From assembly GCF_020622265.1 (NCBI RefSeq), contig NZ_JACNMQ010000008.1, forward strand, positions 1 through 64,000: DNA of 64,000 nt. The letters run 5' to 3'. This stretch comes from Halomonas sp. M20 (GTDB lineage Bacteria; Pseudomonadota; Gammaproteobacteria; Pseudomonadales; Halomonadaceae). Positions within the stretch are counted from its first letter, which is position 1, and each line of letters opens with the position of its first letter. The notes beneath the pieces are model-generated. The model searched no databases, was not told the DNA's origin, and saw nothing but the letters and a program-made list of their open reading frames with translations. Below are positions 50,529-60,287 of this stretch, one piece after another. The position numbers and the translations under genes are program-made.

Positions 50529-52196
50529 TCAGTCTGCCTTTGCTGCCGAATACATCTGCTCCCCCGCGATCCAGGTCTCGGCGACCTGAGTTTGCCAGAT
50601 GTTCTCAGGATCAGTGCGAATGATGTCGGTATCCACCAGAATGAAGTCCGCCCATTGCCCGGGCATCAGCCCACCCAGGCTCTTTTCCTGATGGGCCGCA
50701 TAGGCTGCGTCCAGGGTAAAGGCGCGTAGTGCCTCCGTAGCGGTGAGTTTCTGGCCCGGTAGCCAGCCGCCCTGAGGCTGGTCATCTCGATCCTCTCGGG
50801 TGACAGCAGCGTGCAGTCCGTAGAATGGATTCGCTGGCTCGACGGGGAAGTCGGAACCCGCTGCGACTCGGCTACCGTTGTCGAGGAAGAAGCGCCAGGC
50901 GTAGGCACCGGCAAGGCGTTGCTGCCCCAGCCGATCGCCCGCCATGTTCTTGTCGCTGGTGGCATGAGTCGGCTGCATGGACGGAATGACCCCGAGCGCC
51001 GAGAAGCGTGGAATATCATTGACGTTCACGACCTGGGCATGTTCGATGCGGTGGCGCAGTTTTCGGGCGTCCGAATCGTTTTTCAGGTTTTCTTCGTAGA
51101 TGTTCAAGGCGATGCGATTGGCGCGATCGCCGATCGCGTGCATGTTGGCCTGAAAGCCATGTCGGCTGGAGACGTCGACCAGCGACTGCAGCGATTTCTT
51201 GTCTTGCAGCATCAGCCCCTTGGAGTCCGGGCGATCACTATATTGCTTGAGCAGGGCGGCACCACGACTACCCAGGGCACCATCGGCAAAAATCTTGACG
51301 CTGCGAATATCGAGCCAATCCTCCGGGTCATCCTGTGGGCCTTTTTCGAGAAGGGCCTCGAATTGTGGATCGCTCGAAGCGATCATCGGGTACAGGCGCA
51401 CGCCGAGTTGGCCGGCTTCGTCGCGAGAACGGAAAAGCGCGAGTTCCGCGGCGCTGGCACCGGCATCGTGCACGCTGGTGATGCCGACTTCCTGAAGATG
51501 CGCGACGGCAGTATCGAAGGCCTGAGTCATCTCCTGCTGGCTGCGATCTGGAATCTTGTCGGTGATCAACTGCTCGGCGTTGTCGATGAATACGCCGATA
51601 GGATTGCCTTCGTCGTCGCGCAGGATCTCGCCACCCTCCGGAGCTTGGGTGTCTGCATCGATGCCGGCCAGTTCCATGGCCTTGCTGTTGACCCAGATCG
51701 CATGCTTGTCGACTCGGCTCAGCACCACCGGGCGTTCGGTAATCATGGCATCAAGTGTCTCGGCGGTAGGGAACTCCTGGCCTTCCCACAACACCTGGTT
51801 CCAGCCGCCGCCACGGATCCATTCGAGATTCGGATTCTGGCTGGCAAAATTCGCTACCTTCTTCGCTCCTTGCCTGGCCGATTCGAGATCCCGCAGATCC
51901 ACTTCCAGCAGGCTATACCCTAGCGCCATGAAATGACCGTGGGCATCGATCAACCCTGGCAGAAGCGTCTTGCCTTCCGCATCAATGGCGTTCTCGGCCT
52001 CGGGGTAGTCCGCCGCCAGCTGTTTGTCACCTCGGGCCACCACCTTGCCATCCTCGATGATCAGGGTAGAAAAGGGAACGAGCTGGCGATTGGTATCGAA
52101 ACCGTAACCGTTGGCGTTGTCGATCACCGTGGTCTGGGCCTGGGTGGACAGGCTGATGGTGGCGATGGAGAGACTTAATAGCGTCTTTCTGAGCAT
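50529..52196 (-). CDS. Exported YtcJ-like amidohydrolase
   Basis: Protein of 555 residues from the second ATG (52194-52196), which has AAGGA at proper spacing; the first ATG at 52203-52205 directly follows that site. N-terminal signal peptide (LRKTLLSLSIATISLSTQAQ). Amidohydrolase_3 features: LLPGLIDAHGHFMALG with the HxH-type metal motif, GGGWNQVLWEG, VTSVHDAG, ANMHAIGDRANRIAL near residue 355 and RIEHAQVV, and GSDFPVEPANPFYGLHAAVTR near the end. Family members hydrolyse amides of unknown natural substrate; export to the periplasm is inferred from the signal sequence. Divergent from the acyl-CoA dehydrogenase gene. Confidence 0.88.
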   Translation of the reverse strand: MLRKTLLSLSIATISLSTQAQTTVIDNANGYGFDTNRQLVPFSTLIIEDGKVVARGDKQLAADYPEAENAIDAEGKTLLPGLIDAHGHFMALGYSLLEVDLRDLESARQGAKKVANFASQNPNLEWIRGGGWNQVLWEGQEFPTAETLDAMITERPVVLSRVDKHAIWVNSKAMELAGIDADTQAPEGGEILRDDEGNPIGVFIDNAEQLITDKIPDRSQQEMTQAFDTAVAHLQEVGITSVHDAGASAAELALFRSRDEAGQLGVRLYPMIASSDPQFEALLEKGPQDDPEDWLDIRSVKIFADGALGSRGAALLKQYSDRPDSKGLMLQDKKSLQSLVDVSSRHGFQANMHAIGDRANRIALNIYEENLKNDSDARKLRHRIEHAQVVNVNDIPRFSALGVIPSMQPTHATSDKNMAGDRLGQQRLAGAYAWRFFLDNGSRVAAGSDFPVEPANPFYGLHAAVTREDRDDQPQGGWLPGQKLTATEALRAFTLDAAYAAHQEKSLGGLMPGQWADFILVDTDIIRTDPENIWQTQVAETWIAGEQMYSAAKAD

Positions 52197-52499
52197 GGTA
52201 TCCATTCCTTATGCTTGTACTTTGCAGCAGATGAACCGCCGAGGCTGCTACGCTATGCCTATAACCCATGAACAGTAGCGTTGCGGCAAGGCGTGAGTGC
52301 AAAAAACAGCATATGTCATAGCGTTGCCGATGGAAAATCAGCGCCTTGCCGAATTCCTGCTCTGGAGGGTGGGCGCAGGCCTCGTAGTGGTGTAGATTGG
52401 AGTTGAATATTTCGAACACTCTTTAACATGTCTCGATCCGTAACGCTGAACGGGCGAGGCCTCCAGAAGAGAATATGGTGAGAACAAGAGGAGAGGACG

Positions 52500-53678
52500 A
52501 TGAGCGGATTTCAGTGGGATGATGCGCTGCTGTTGTCGCAGCAATTGACCGACGACGAGCGCCAGATTCAGGATGCTGCCCAGGCCTATTGTCAAGAAAG
52601 GCTGCAGCCCAGAGTGCTTGAGGCCTTTCGCGAAGAGAATTTCGATCGGGAGATACTCACCGAGATGGGCGAAATGGGGTTGCTGGGGGCGACCGTCGCC
52701 GAGGAGTACGGTGGCTCCGCTATCGGTCATGTCGCCTACGGTTTGATCGCCCGAGAAGTCGAGCGGGTCGATTCCGGCTATCGTTCCGCGATGAGTGTGC
52801 AGTCCTCCCTGGTGATGCACCCGATCGAGGCTTACGGCAGCGAAGAGCAGAAGCAGCACTATCTGCCCAAGCTGGCCACCGGCGAGCTGGTAGGCTGTTT
52901 CGGCCTTACCGAACCGGATTCCGGCTCCGACCCGGCCAGTATGCGTACCCGAGCACGCAAGGTTGACGGCGGTTACCGCCTGACGGGCCAGAAGATGTGG
53001 ATCACCAACAGCCCTATTGCCGATCTGGCCATTGTCTGGGCCAAGTCCGATGCCCATGATGACAAGATCAAGGGCTTCATCGTCGATCGCGATGTCGAGG
53101 GTTTCACCACGCCGACCATCCACGGCAAGGTATCCCTACGCGCCTCGATCACCGGCGAAATCGTGCTGGACGACGCCTTCGTTGCCGAAGACAAGCTGTT
53201 GCCCGAAGCGGCCGGTCTAGGCGGGCCTTTCGGCTGTCTTAACAAGGCACGTTATGGTATCGCCTGGGGCGCCATGGGGGCTGCGGAGTTCTGTTGGCAC
53301 GCCGCACGTCAATACACTCTGGATCGCAAGCAGTTCGGTCGTCCTCTGGCCGCGACCCAGCTCGTTCAGCTCAAGCTGGCCAATATGCAGACCGATATCA
53401 GCCTGGGCCTACAGGCCTGTCTGCAGGTGGGTCGACTGCTGGACGCCAAGCAGGGCACCCCGGAGATGATCTCTTTGATCAAGCGCAACAATGCCGGCAA
53501 GGCACTGGATATTGCCCGGGTAGCGCGGGACATGCACGGTGGCAACGGTATCTCCGAGGAGTACGGCGTGATTCGTCACATGGTCAACCTGGAAACCGTG
53601 AATACCTATGAGGGAACTCATGACATCCACGCTCTGATACTGGGTCGCGCACAAACCGGCATTCAGGCGTTCTTTTAA
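52500..53678 (+). CDS. gcdH: Glutaryl-CoA dehydrogenase
   Basis: FAD-dependent acyl-CoA dehydrogenase of 392 residues that oxidises and decarboxylates glutaryl-CoA to crotonyl-CoA in lysine/tryptophan breakdown. Seen: [61 protein letters not shown] (GCDH-type variant of the FAD motif), [31 protein letters not shown] and the catalytic Glu in [19 protein letters not shown]. Start: ATG at 52500 after GAGGAGAGG. The CoA-transferase gene 18 bp downstream completes the glutarate module. Confidence 0.92.
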   Translation: MSGFQWDDALLLSQQLTDDERQIQDAAQAYCQERLQPRVLEAFREENFDREILTEMGEMGLLGATVAEEYGGSAIGHVAYGLIAREVERVDSGYRSAMSVQSSLVMHPIEAYGSEEQKQHYLPKLATGELVGCFGLTEPDSGSDPASMRTRARKVDGGYRLTGQKMWITNSPIADLAIVWAKSDAHDDKIKGFIVDRDVEGFTTPTIHGKVSLRASITGEIVLDDAFVAEDKLLPEAAGLGGPFGCLNKARYGIAWGAMGAAEFCWHAARQYTLDRKQFGRPLAATQLVQLKLANMQTDISLGLQACLQVGRLLDAKQGTPEMISLIKRNNAGKALDIARVARDMHGGNGISEEYGVIRHMVNLETVNTYEGTHDIHALILGRAQTGIQAFF

Positions 53679-53696
53679 CGGCGGGGAGTTCGCGCA

Positions 53697-54914
53697 ATGA
53701 ACAAACCGCTCGAAGGCGTACGCGTCCTGGATCTGTCGCGGGTGCTGGCCGGCCCCTGGTGCGGTCAGCAACTGGCGGATCTGGGTGCTGAAGTGATCAA
53801 GATCGAGCGCCCGGGCACCGGCGACGATACCCGGGCCTGGGGGCCGCCCTGGCTTTCAGGTACCCGGGAGTCCGCCTATTTCCTCAGTGCCAATCGGGGC
53901 AAGCGCTCCGTGACTGTGAACCTGGCCGACCCAGAAGGGCAGGCGCTGATTCACGAGTTGGTCGGCCACTGCGACGTGGTGCTCGAGAACTTCAAGGTCG
54001 GGGGTCTCAAGGCTTATGGGCTGGATTACGAGAGCTTGAAGGCCCTCAAGCCGGATCTGATCTACTGCTCGATCACGGGCTTCGGTCAGGATGGCCCTTA
54101 TGCTCATCGCGCTGGTTACGACTTCATGATTCAGGGCATGGGCGGATTGATGAGCCTGACCGGGCAACCCGATGGAACACCCGGCAGCGAGCCCATGAAG
54201 GTCGGTGTCGCCCTGACGGATATCTTCACCGGTATGTATGCGGCAAATGCCATCATGGCGGCGCTTTTCCAGCGGGAGCGCACCGGGCAGGGCGGCCATC
54301 TCGATCTGGCATTGCTCGATGTACAGGTAGGCGTGCTGGCCAACCAGGCTCTCAATTATCTAACCAGCGATGTACCACCCCGGCGCTTGGGCAATACCCA
54401 TCCCAATATCGTGCCCTACCAGGCGTTTCCTACCCAGGACGGCTACCTGATCATCACCGTGGGTAACGACAGTCAGTTCCGACGGCTGTGTCAGGTGCTG
54501 GATCGAGCGCATCTGGCCGACGATGAGCGTTTTGCCACCAATGCGGCTCGGGTCGAGTATCGCGAACTGCTGCTGCCGGAAATTGCTTCCCGCTTGTTGG
54601 AGAGAGGTACGGACGATTGGTTGGCGAGCCTGGAAGCAGTAGGGGTACCCTGCGGTCCGATCAACACGCTGGATCGCGTCTTCGATGATCCCCAGGTGCG
54701 CCATCGCGGAATGCAGATGCACATGACCCATCCCCAATCCGGCGAAGTCGATCTGGTCAGCAATCCTATTCGACTCAATGGCCAAGCACTCAACGCGGAT
54801 CTGCCACCGCCGACGCTGGGGCAGCATAGTGATGAGGTGTTGCGGGAGCTTTTGGATCTCGACGATGAGAGCCTGGCGGACTTGCGTCAGCGGGGCGTGA
54901 TCGGCGGCCATTAA
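53697..54914 (+). CDS. Class III CoA-transferase (CaiB/BaiF family)
   Basis: Protein of 405 residues. Seen: LEGVRVLDLSRVLAGPWCGQQLADLGAEVIKIERPG at the N terminus, NRGKRSVTVNLADPEGQ, DVVLENFKVGGL with the catalytic Asp region, YCSITGFGQDGPYAHRAGYDFMIQGMGG and PLTDIFTGMYA-like GVALTDIFTGMYAANAIMAALF. Together with GcdH it probably activates glutarate by CoA transfer from succinyl-CoA (SUGCT-like role); inferred from the neighbour. It appears to be in the same operon as gcdH. Confidence 0.9.
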   Translation: MNKPLEGVRVLDLSRVLAGPWCGQQLADLGAEVIKIERPGTGDDTRAWGPPWLSGTRESAYFLSANRGKRSVTVNLADPEGQALIHELVGHCDVVLENFKVGGLKAYGLDYESLKALKPDLIYCSITGFGQDGPYAHRAGYDFMIQGMGGLMSLTGQPDGTPGSEPMKVGVALTDIFTGMYAANAIMAALFQRERTGQGGHLDLALLDVQVGVLANQALNYLTSDVPPRRLGNTHPNIVPYQAFPTQDGYLIITVGNDSQFRRLCQVLDRAHLADDERFATNAARVEYRELLLPEIASRLLERGTDDWLASLEAVGVPCGPINTLDRVFDDPQVRHRGMQMHMTHPQSGEVDLVSNPIRLNGQALNADLPPPTLGQHSDEVLRELLDLDDESLADLRQRGVIGGH

Positions 54915-54949
54915 AGATTGAAGCGCTTGGTTGATGACGTTTGTTAAAG

Positions 54950-54973
54950 TTTAAGCCAATGGATTGGCTTAAA
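54950..54973. promoter_or_regulatory. 24-bp palindrome before the GT28-like gene
   Basis: Perfect inverted repeat with 11-bp arms (TTTAAGCCAAT and ATTGGCTTAAA) around GG, 36 bp downstream of the CoA-transferase stop and 34 bp upstream of the next start. Length and lack of a T-run fit an operator rather than a terminator, possibly controlling the gene at 55007. Confidence 0.5.
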
Positions 54974-55006
54974 TTGTGACTGATACGATTACCAGGAAGG
55001 TTCCTC

Positions 55007-56152
55007 GTGAAAAAACGCATCAGCTTCTTTATCCATCATCAGGGGCGGGGCCATGCGCGCCGCGCCATGGCTATCATCGCCCGGTTCTCGCCGGATAGGC
55101 CCGTCACGGTCATGACCGCAGACCCGTCGCTGTTCGACGGTTTCGAGCGCAGTATCGACCTGGTGACGCTGCCCAACATGATCGGCGCCGAAGTGGCCAC
55201 GCCGGCACTCCATGAAGCTGCCATCACGCCTTCCGTCATGCACTGCGTACCGCTTGGCGTGCGAGCGATGCGGCGTACCATGCGCTTGATTCTGGATCAT
55301 CTGGATGACAGCGATGCGGGCCTGTTCGTCAGCGACGTTTCCGCCGAGATGGTGTTGCTGGCGCGCATCGCAAGCGTACCGGCGGTCAAGGTGCGCATGC
55401 ACGGGGATCGCAACGACCCGGGGCATATGGCGGCCTATGAATGTTGCGTGGGCATGTTGGCCCCGTTCGATGAACGGCTCGAGCAGCAGGACTACCCGGA
55501 CTGGGCCCGGGCCAAGACCTGCTATACCGGCGGGCTATGCACCAGCGACGATGCAGTGAAGGGCAAACATGCTGCACGAAAGAAACTGGGCTTGCCCGAA
55601 GATCAGGAAATCATCGTCGTGCTTACCGGGGGTGGCGGTGCTGGAACGCCCTATGCGCCTTTGACGGTGGCAGCCCGAGCGGTACCCCGGTCGCGTTTGA
55701 TCGTCATTGGCCCGGTGCATCGCGAAGGCCATGAAACAGATTTTGCCAATCTCGAAGAGCACGGCTGGGTATCGAATGTCACGGATTACCTGGCGGCAAG
55801 CGATATCGTGCTTGCCTCTGCTGGCGATAACACGGTGCATGAAATCGCCAAGATCGGTCGCCCTTACATCTGTGCGCCGGAATGGCGTTATTTCGGTGAG
55901 CAGTCGCGCAAGGCCCAGTGCCTGGCCCGGCTCGAGGCCGCCATCCATCTCGAGACCTGGCCCGGGGATATTCAAACCTGGCAAGCGGTATTTGCCAGTG
56001 CCAGGGAGCTTGATATCACCAACTTGCAGATGCTCTATTCCCCGGATGCGGACCGGATAGCCGCGCACTGGCTCGAAGAAACAGCGGATCGGCTCTGGCG
56101 CGGTGAAACGGCGCTTGAACAAGTCTTGCCTACCGCCCAAGCCAACGATTGA
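55007..56152 (+). CDS. GT28/MurG-like glycosyltransferase
   Basis: Protein of 381 residues in the GT-B class with MurG-like C-terminal half. Seen: ISFFIHHQGRGHARRAMAII at the N terminus, with the Gly-rich loop and His typical of acceptor sites, VVLTGGGGAGTPYAP near residue 207, and GWVSNVTDYLAASDIVLASAGDNTVHEIAKIGRPYICAP near 258-295, the UDP-sugar donor-binding region (G-x-x-T-x-x-E...). Start: GTG at 55007 behind AGGAAGG. Convergent with a GT2 gene (29 bp gap). Substrates unknown; sits next to sucrose-phosphate synthase. Confidence 0.75.
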   Translation: MKKRISFFIHHQGRGHARRAMAIIARFSPDRPVTVMTADPSLFDGFERSIDLVTLPNMIGAEVATPALHEAAITPSVMHCVPLGVRAMRRTMRLILDHLDDSDAGLFVSDVSAEMVLLARIASVPAVKVRMHGDRNDPGHMAAYECCVGMLAPFDERLEQQDYPDWARAKTCYTGGLCTSDDAVKGKHAARKKLGLPEDQEIIVVLTGGGGAGTPYAPLTVAARAVPRSRLIVIGPVHREGHETDFANLEEHGWVSNVTDYLAASDIVLASAGDNTVHEIAKIGRPYICAPEWRYFGEQSRKAQCLARLEAAIHLETWPGDIQTWQAVFASARELDITNLQMLYSPDADRIAAHWLEETADRLWRGETALEQVLPTAQAND

Positions 56153-56181
56153 CGATCAGCTAGACTGCTCAGCTATACCAT

Positions 56182-57042
56182 CTAGCTATACAGGGCAGAA
56201 GGGGGCAGTTCGGCGTGTGCAATATCCTGCTTGGTCGGATAGCGCAGTATCTGGATGCTTTTACTATTTTCGTTCCAGTCGATTAGCCCCGCATCGCGAA
56301 ACTGCCCGAGCCAGTACTCCATGCACCAGCGCCCCCACTGACCATGAAAATACTCCGCGTTGCGCAGAATATGCGCGAAGTGCTGATAGGGCGGTGCAAA
56401 CAGGCGATGGTGCTGATGATAGGCCCGGGCATTGGCGACCCAGAAGAAGGGTAAATCGGTTTGGGCCAGACGCCAGGCGAAATCCGTCTCCTCGCCGCCA
56501 TAGCCCTCATAGGCCTCGTTCATCCCCCCCGCACGCTGGTAGCTGTCACGATGCAAGGCAAAGGAGAGGCCCCATAGACTACCCGGATCGGGTTCCGCCC
56601 GAGTGCCGGTGTCTGGGATTGGAGGGCGTGCGGGATGCGCTTGTCCCAATTGATCGAGTCGCGTGTAGTCAAGCGCTCCCTTCACGCTTTTCGCGGGCAG
56701 ATAAAGTACTTCACCCAGATAGAGCCCGCGTTTGTCATCTAGGGCTAGCGAGTAGCTTTCGACCAGCGTCGGCGAGGGAATGCAGTCCACGTCGAGAAAG
56801 ATCAGCTTGTCGTGACGCGCCACGGCGGCGGCCTGGTTGCGTGCTCGCGCCAGGGGCATGATTTCGCCGGGAACATGCAGGTGACGCACCGGGAAGGGCA
56901 TGGCGGGTAGATCCGGATGAGGCTCGGGCTGCATGTAGGCAATCACCAGCTCATCCGGCAGCTGAGTCTGCAGTGCCAAGCCATGCAAGAGATTGACGAG
57001 ATGATCGCGCCGTCCGCGAACCAGCGTCAATACGCTACTCAA
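56182..57042 (-). CDS. Glycosyltransferase family 2 (galactosyltransferase-type C-terminus)
   Basis: Protein of 286 residues. N-terminal GT2 fold (VLTLVRGRRDHLVNLLHGLALQTQL, LARARNQAAAVARHDKLIFLDVDCIPSPTL with DxD-like Asp-Val-Asp) and the Glyco_transf_7C region (GLSFALHRDSYQRAGGMNEAYEGYGGEETDFAWRL). Overlaps the sucrose-phosphate synthase gene by four bases, so it is co-translated with it. It may glycosylate sucrose phosphate, glycerate or another small acceptor, or be an unrelated surface-glycan enzyme. Confidence 0.82.
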   Translation of the reverse strand: MSSVLTLVRGRRDHLVNLLHGLALQTQLPDELVIAYMQPEPHPDLPAMPFPVRHLHVPGEIMPLARARNQAAAVARHDKLIFLDVDCIPSPTLVESYSLALDDKRGLYLGEVLYLPAKSVKGALDYTRLDQLGQAHPARPPIPDTGTRAEPDPGSLWGLSFALHRDSYQRAGGMNEAYEGYGGEETDFAWRLAQTDLPFFWVANARAYHQHHRLFAPPYQHFAHILRNAEYFHGQWGRWCMEYWLGQFRDAGLIDWNENSKSIQILRYPTKQDIAHAELPPSALYS

Positions 57043-59111
57043 GAACCACCTCGACGCTTGCGAAAATGGGTTACTCCCTCTATCACGCCCCGAGCATAGC
57101 TGGACTTGGCTAAATAGGCGTGGGTCAAACCGGGATGGCTGACCAACCTGTCGGAAAAATTGGCCACGATGATGGAGCAGGGCATGGCCTGCAGCATTTC
57201 TACATCGTTACCGGAATCACCGGCAACGAAGATCGCCTCTCTGGCTAGGCCATAGTGTTGCCTGACATGCTCTACCGCGGCGCCTTTCGAGGCTAGCGCG
57301 GGAAGGATATCCAGATAGCGCCCGTGGCTGTGTATCACGGTGCAGGCCAAACCTTGCGCCTGGAGCAAGCTACGTATCCGTTCATTGAGTGAGGGTTGCC
57401 CTTCGGTCAAATAGCTGAGCTTGAAATCACGCTGTTCAAGAGGGCTTTGTGGCGTCAGCTCAGGTAGCTGCGCCAAGAGTTCGACGATTTCTTGGCGACG
57501 CCACCCTTCGGCGATGATTGTTCTCCAGGTGTTGTCTCGCTGATAGGTCGTAGCGTTATCCGCAAGAAAATAGACTTCAGATCCCACCGAGGTGATCAAG
57601 ACCTCGGGATAGGGCGTGCCTTCCATGCTCAGAATGGCCAAAGCGCTGTGCAGGCTTCTTCCCGTGGCTACACCGAAACCAAGCGAAACCTGCCCGCTGC
57701 GCCACCGGCAAAATGTGGCAGCGGATTCCGGAGAGCCCAATAGGGTATTGTCGATGTCGGTAATCAGAAAACTATCGAATCCCGGCTGGGGCTCTGGTCT
57801 TCTACAGAGCCTGCCAAGGAGTTCATGGTATTGGCTGACATGCGACTGCCAGTTGAATGCGTTTATCGCACGCGCGCCTCCGTTGGCATGGCGTTGCCAG
57901 GCTGTCTCACTGGTGAGCAGTTCGAGCGCTGCCTTGCGAATGCTGGCAGTGGAATGAGGGTCGACCAGTATCCCGTTCTGGCATCGCTTGATGATGTCGT
58001 TGGGGCCGCCGCTTTCCGTGGCAATCAAGGGTAAACCTGCGGCGGATGCTTCAAGTAACGTCAAGCCGAAAGGTTCGTTGAACGCTGGATTGACGAAAAC
58101 ACCACGGCGCATACGAGCATAGGCATAAATGGCAGGAATATCCGCTGATTCATGCTGCTTGGGGTAGGCCACCTTGCCATACAGGTCGTACTTGTCGATC
58201 AGGTATAAGATCTCGCCAAGATTGTGACCGATTTCCGGTTCCAGGCTGCGGATATCGCCCCGCGTTCCGGCGATAAGTACCAGATTGGCTTTCTCCTGGA
58301 GCTCAGGGGATTCGCCATAGGCTTTTATCAGGGTAGCAAGATTCTTCTTGGTGACCGGGCGGGCAATTGCAAGAAGCGGGGGGTTGTCAGGATTGACCAG
58401 AAAACGGTTGATTGCTCGGTTCACGCGGTCGCAAGTAGGTGCATCTTGAAAAGCGTCGAGATTGCTGCCAGGGGTAACGACGCGAATCTTGCCAGGGTCG
58501 TAATGGGTATAGCTGGCATATTGCACTTCCGCTTCATCGCGACTGCTGGCAATGATCAGATCCGCTTCCCGCAGCGCTCGCTCTTCAAAGGTAATACGCC
58601 GTTCGAGCGCATCCAGTTCTTCCTGGGTTGGGGCAGTATCGCAATGGGTGAAGGTGGCGAGCTTTACACGCCCCAGGGAGTGGGCGGTAAACACGAAAGG
58701 AATGCCATGGCGTTGCTTGATCGTCGCTGCCACTTCCGCGGCATCCGCATAGTGGGCGTGAATGATGTCCGGTTTTGAGTCCAGAGACTGGATATACGCA
58801 TCCAGTCCTTCGGTAAAGGAGGGTAGCTCCGTCCATAGCGCTTCTTTCGCGAGATAGCCTGGGCACGTAGTGCGAAATCGTAGGATACGGGTCTTGGCAT
58901 CGATGACTTCGCAATGGGTGTCGTAGTCTTTCGAATAATCGCTTATGAAGGCGCGGGTAGCGATATCGATGCGTTCAATATTCGCATCCTGGGCAGACGC
59001 CTCGACCAGTTCCAGCAGGTAGCGAATGTGCCCGCCCGTATCTGCAGTCAGTCCATATGCGACCTGTTTTCCACGTAAGCACCCTTGTAACGCAATATGT
59101 AATATGACCAT
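57039..59111 (-). CDS. Sucrose-phosphate synthase with C-terminal phosphatase domain
   Basis: Protein of 690 residues. Residues 1-440 are GT-B SPS: GLTADTGGHIRYLLELVEA near 20-40, HAHYADAAEVA, FTAHSLGRVKL near 141, LAIARPVTKKNLATLI near 247 and FNEPFGLTLLEASAAGLPLIAT with Glu346-x7-Glu354. Residues 445-690 are a HAD sucrose-6-phosphate phosphatase-like domain: DIDNTL with Asp452/Asp454, and VAGDSGNDVEML near residue 640. It makes sucrose-6-phosphate from UDP-glucose and fructose-6-phosphate and, if the phosphatase is active, sucrose. Sucrose serves as osmolyte in halophilic and salt-stressed bacteria (inferred). Divergent from the GT4 gene at 59217. Confidence 0.92.
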   Translation of the reverse strand: MVILHIALQGCLRGKQVAYGLTADTGGHIRYLLELVEASAQDANIERIDIATRAFISDYSKDYDTHCEVIDAKTRILRFRTTCPGYLAKEALWTELPSFTEGLDAYIQSLDSKPDIIHAHYADAAEVAATIKQRHGIPFVFTAHSLGRVKLATFTHCDTAPTQEELDALERRITFEERALREADLIIASSRDEAEVQYASYTHYDPGKIRVVTPGSNLDAFQDAPTCDRVNRAINRFLVNPDNPPLLAIARPVTKKNLATLIKAYGESPELQEKANLVLIAGTRGDIRSLEPEIGHNLGEILYLIDKYDLYGKVAYPKQHESADIPAIYAYARMRRGVFVNPAFNEPFGLTLLEASAAGLPLIATESGGPNDIIKRCQNGILVDPHSTASIRKAALELLTSETAWQRHANGGARAINAFNWQSHVSQYHELLGRLCRRPEPQPGFDSFLITDIDNTLLGSPESAATFCRWRSGQVSLGFGVATGRSLHSALAILSMEGTPYPEVLITSVGSEVYFLADNATTYQRDNTWRTIIAEGWRRQEIVELLAQLPELTPQSPLEQRDFKLSYLTEGQPSLNERIRSLLQAQGLACTVIHSHGRYLDILPALASKGAAVEHVRQHYGLAREAIFVAGDSGNDVEMLQAMPCSIIVANFSDRLVSHPGLTHAYLAKSSYARGVIEGVTHFRKRRGGS

Positions 59112-59174
59112 ATGCTTACTTCCTTGTTGGGAAGCCCCGTTCGTCTTCCCGAGTAATCAAGCTCCCGGGCTTCC

Positions 59175-59204
59175 TTGACTTAGTAACAGAACGCCAATAC
59201 CAAG
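59175..59204 (+). promoter_or_regulatory. Candidate promoter of the GT4 gene
   Basis: TTGACT at 59175-59180 followed, after a 17-base spacer, by TACCAA at 59198-59203; the first box is good, the second weak. It points towards the gene beginning at 59217 in the 105-bp divergent gap. AAGG at 59202-59205 could serve as its ribosome site. Confidence 0.35.
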
Positions 59205-59216
59205 GCATGGTACAAG

Positions 59217-60263
59217 ATGGCATTACGGATAGCACAAATCGCGCCCGTCATTTTCCCTATTCCCCCGGTCCATTACGGCGGGACGGAACGCATCGTTCAT
59301 GACCTGACGGAAGCACTGATCGCTCTGGGCCACGAGGTCACCCTGTTTGCTGCAAGCGATAGCCAGACTTCCGCCAGGCTGGTCTCCGCACTACCCAGTC
59401 TTGCCCAGTTGCAGGCCAATGAAGGCGAGTTGCCACCGGGTACGGCAGGCGTCCTTGAGACCGCATTACTGGACAAAGTACGTGGATCAATAATGGAGTT
59501 CGATATCCTGCATTGCCATGGTGAATTTTTTCATGCGGCGCTATTAGGAGAGCTTCGTAAAAAGAGCCTTACCACGATACATTGGCGCGTCGATGAACGG
59601 GATCGCCAACTGTTCTTTTCCAGTTTTCCCGATCTGCCGGTAGCGGCAATTTCTCATGCGCAGGCCAAAAGCATTCCTGTCGAAAATCGCGCAGGAATCG
59701 TGCATCACGGTCTGGATTCCAGGCGATTCCCCTTCGTCGAGCAAAGTAAGGGATATCTGGCGTTCGTTGGCCGTATGACGGATCAAAAGCGACCGGATAG
59801 AGCCATCGAAATAGCCACGGCAACGGGCAAAGCCTTGAAACTGGCCGGCGGTATCGATGTGGGTAACCCGAGCTATTTCGATCACCAAGTCAAGCCGCGG
59901 CTGAACGACGACATTCGCTATATAGGCTCGGTCGATGATTCTCAAAAAGCGTTGCTGCTAGGCCATGCCGATGCGCTGCTTTTTCCGATCGAGTGGCCTG
60001 AACCTTTTGGATTGGTGATGATAGAGGCAATGGCTTGTGGCACACCGGTCATTGCCTGGCGCAACGGCGCCGTCGAAGAAATCGTCGAGCATGGCGTGAA
60101 TGGCTATATCGTGGAAAGCATGGAAGAAGCATGCTGGGCGGTGAAAAATATCAGTGCACTGGATCGACGTGTTGTACGAGAGCGTTTCATGAGAGGCTTC
60201 ACTCGCGAGCGCATGGCACGAGATTATGTGACGCTTTATCGACGATTGCTCGCCAACGCCTAG
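59217..60263 (+). CDS. Glycosyltransferase family 4
   Basis: Protein of 348 residues. Seen: IAQIAPVIFPIPPVHYGGTERIVHDLTEALIALGHEVTLFAA at the N terminus, as in a common bacterial GT4 subgroup; FDILHCHGEFFHAALL; YLAFVGRMTDQKRPDRAIEIA near residue 178 and FPIEWPEPFGLVMIEAMACGTPVIAW near 258 with Glu-x7-Glu. Start ATG at 59217. Divergently placed with sucrose-phosphate synthase, it may act on a sucrose-related or other small-molecule substrate. Exact role unknown. Confidence 0.83.
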   Translation: MALRIAQIAPVIFPIPPVHYGGTERIVHDLTEALIALGHEVTLFAASDSQTSARLVSALPSLAQLQANEGELPPGTAGVLETALLDKVRGSIMEFDILHCHGEFFHAALLGELRKKSLTTIHWRVDERDRQLFFSSFPDLPVAAISHAQAKSIPVENRAGIVHHGLDSRRFPFVEQSKGYLAFVGRMTDQKRPDRAIEIATATGKALKLAGGIDVGNPSYFDHQVKPRLNDDIRYIGSVDDSQKALLLGHADALLFPIEWPEPFGLVMIEAMACGTPVIAWRNGAVEEIVEHGVNGYIVESMEEACWAVKNISALDRRVVRERFMRGFTRERMARDYVTLYRRLLANA

Positions 60264-60287
60264 ACCTTGAAGCCGCAACTAGTGGAA

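Noticed and set aside
50811-51923. Plus-strand frame of 370 codons opposite the amidohydrolase
   Set aside because: Antisense shadow of a gene with complete family motifs.
54950-54973. Terminator for the CoA-transferase gene
   Set aside because: The stem is AT-rich with a two-base loop and no T-tract; an operator fits better.
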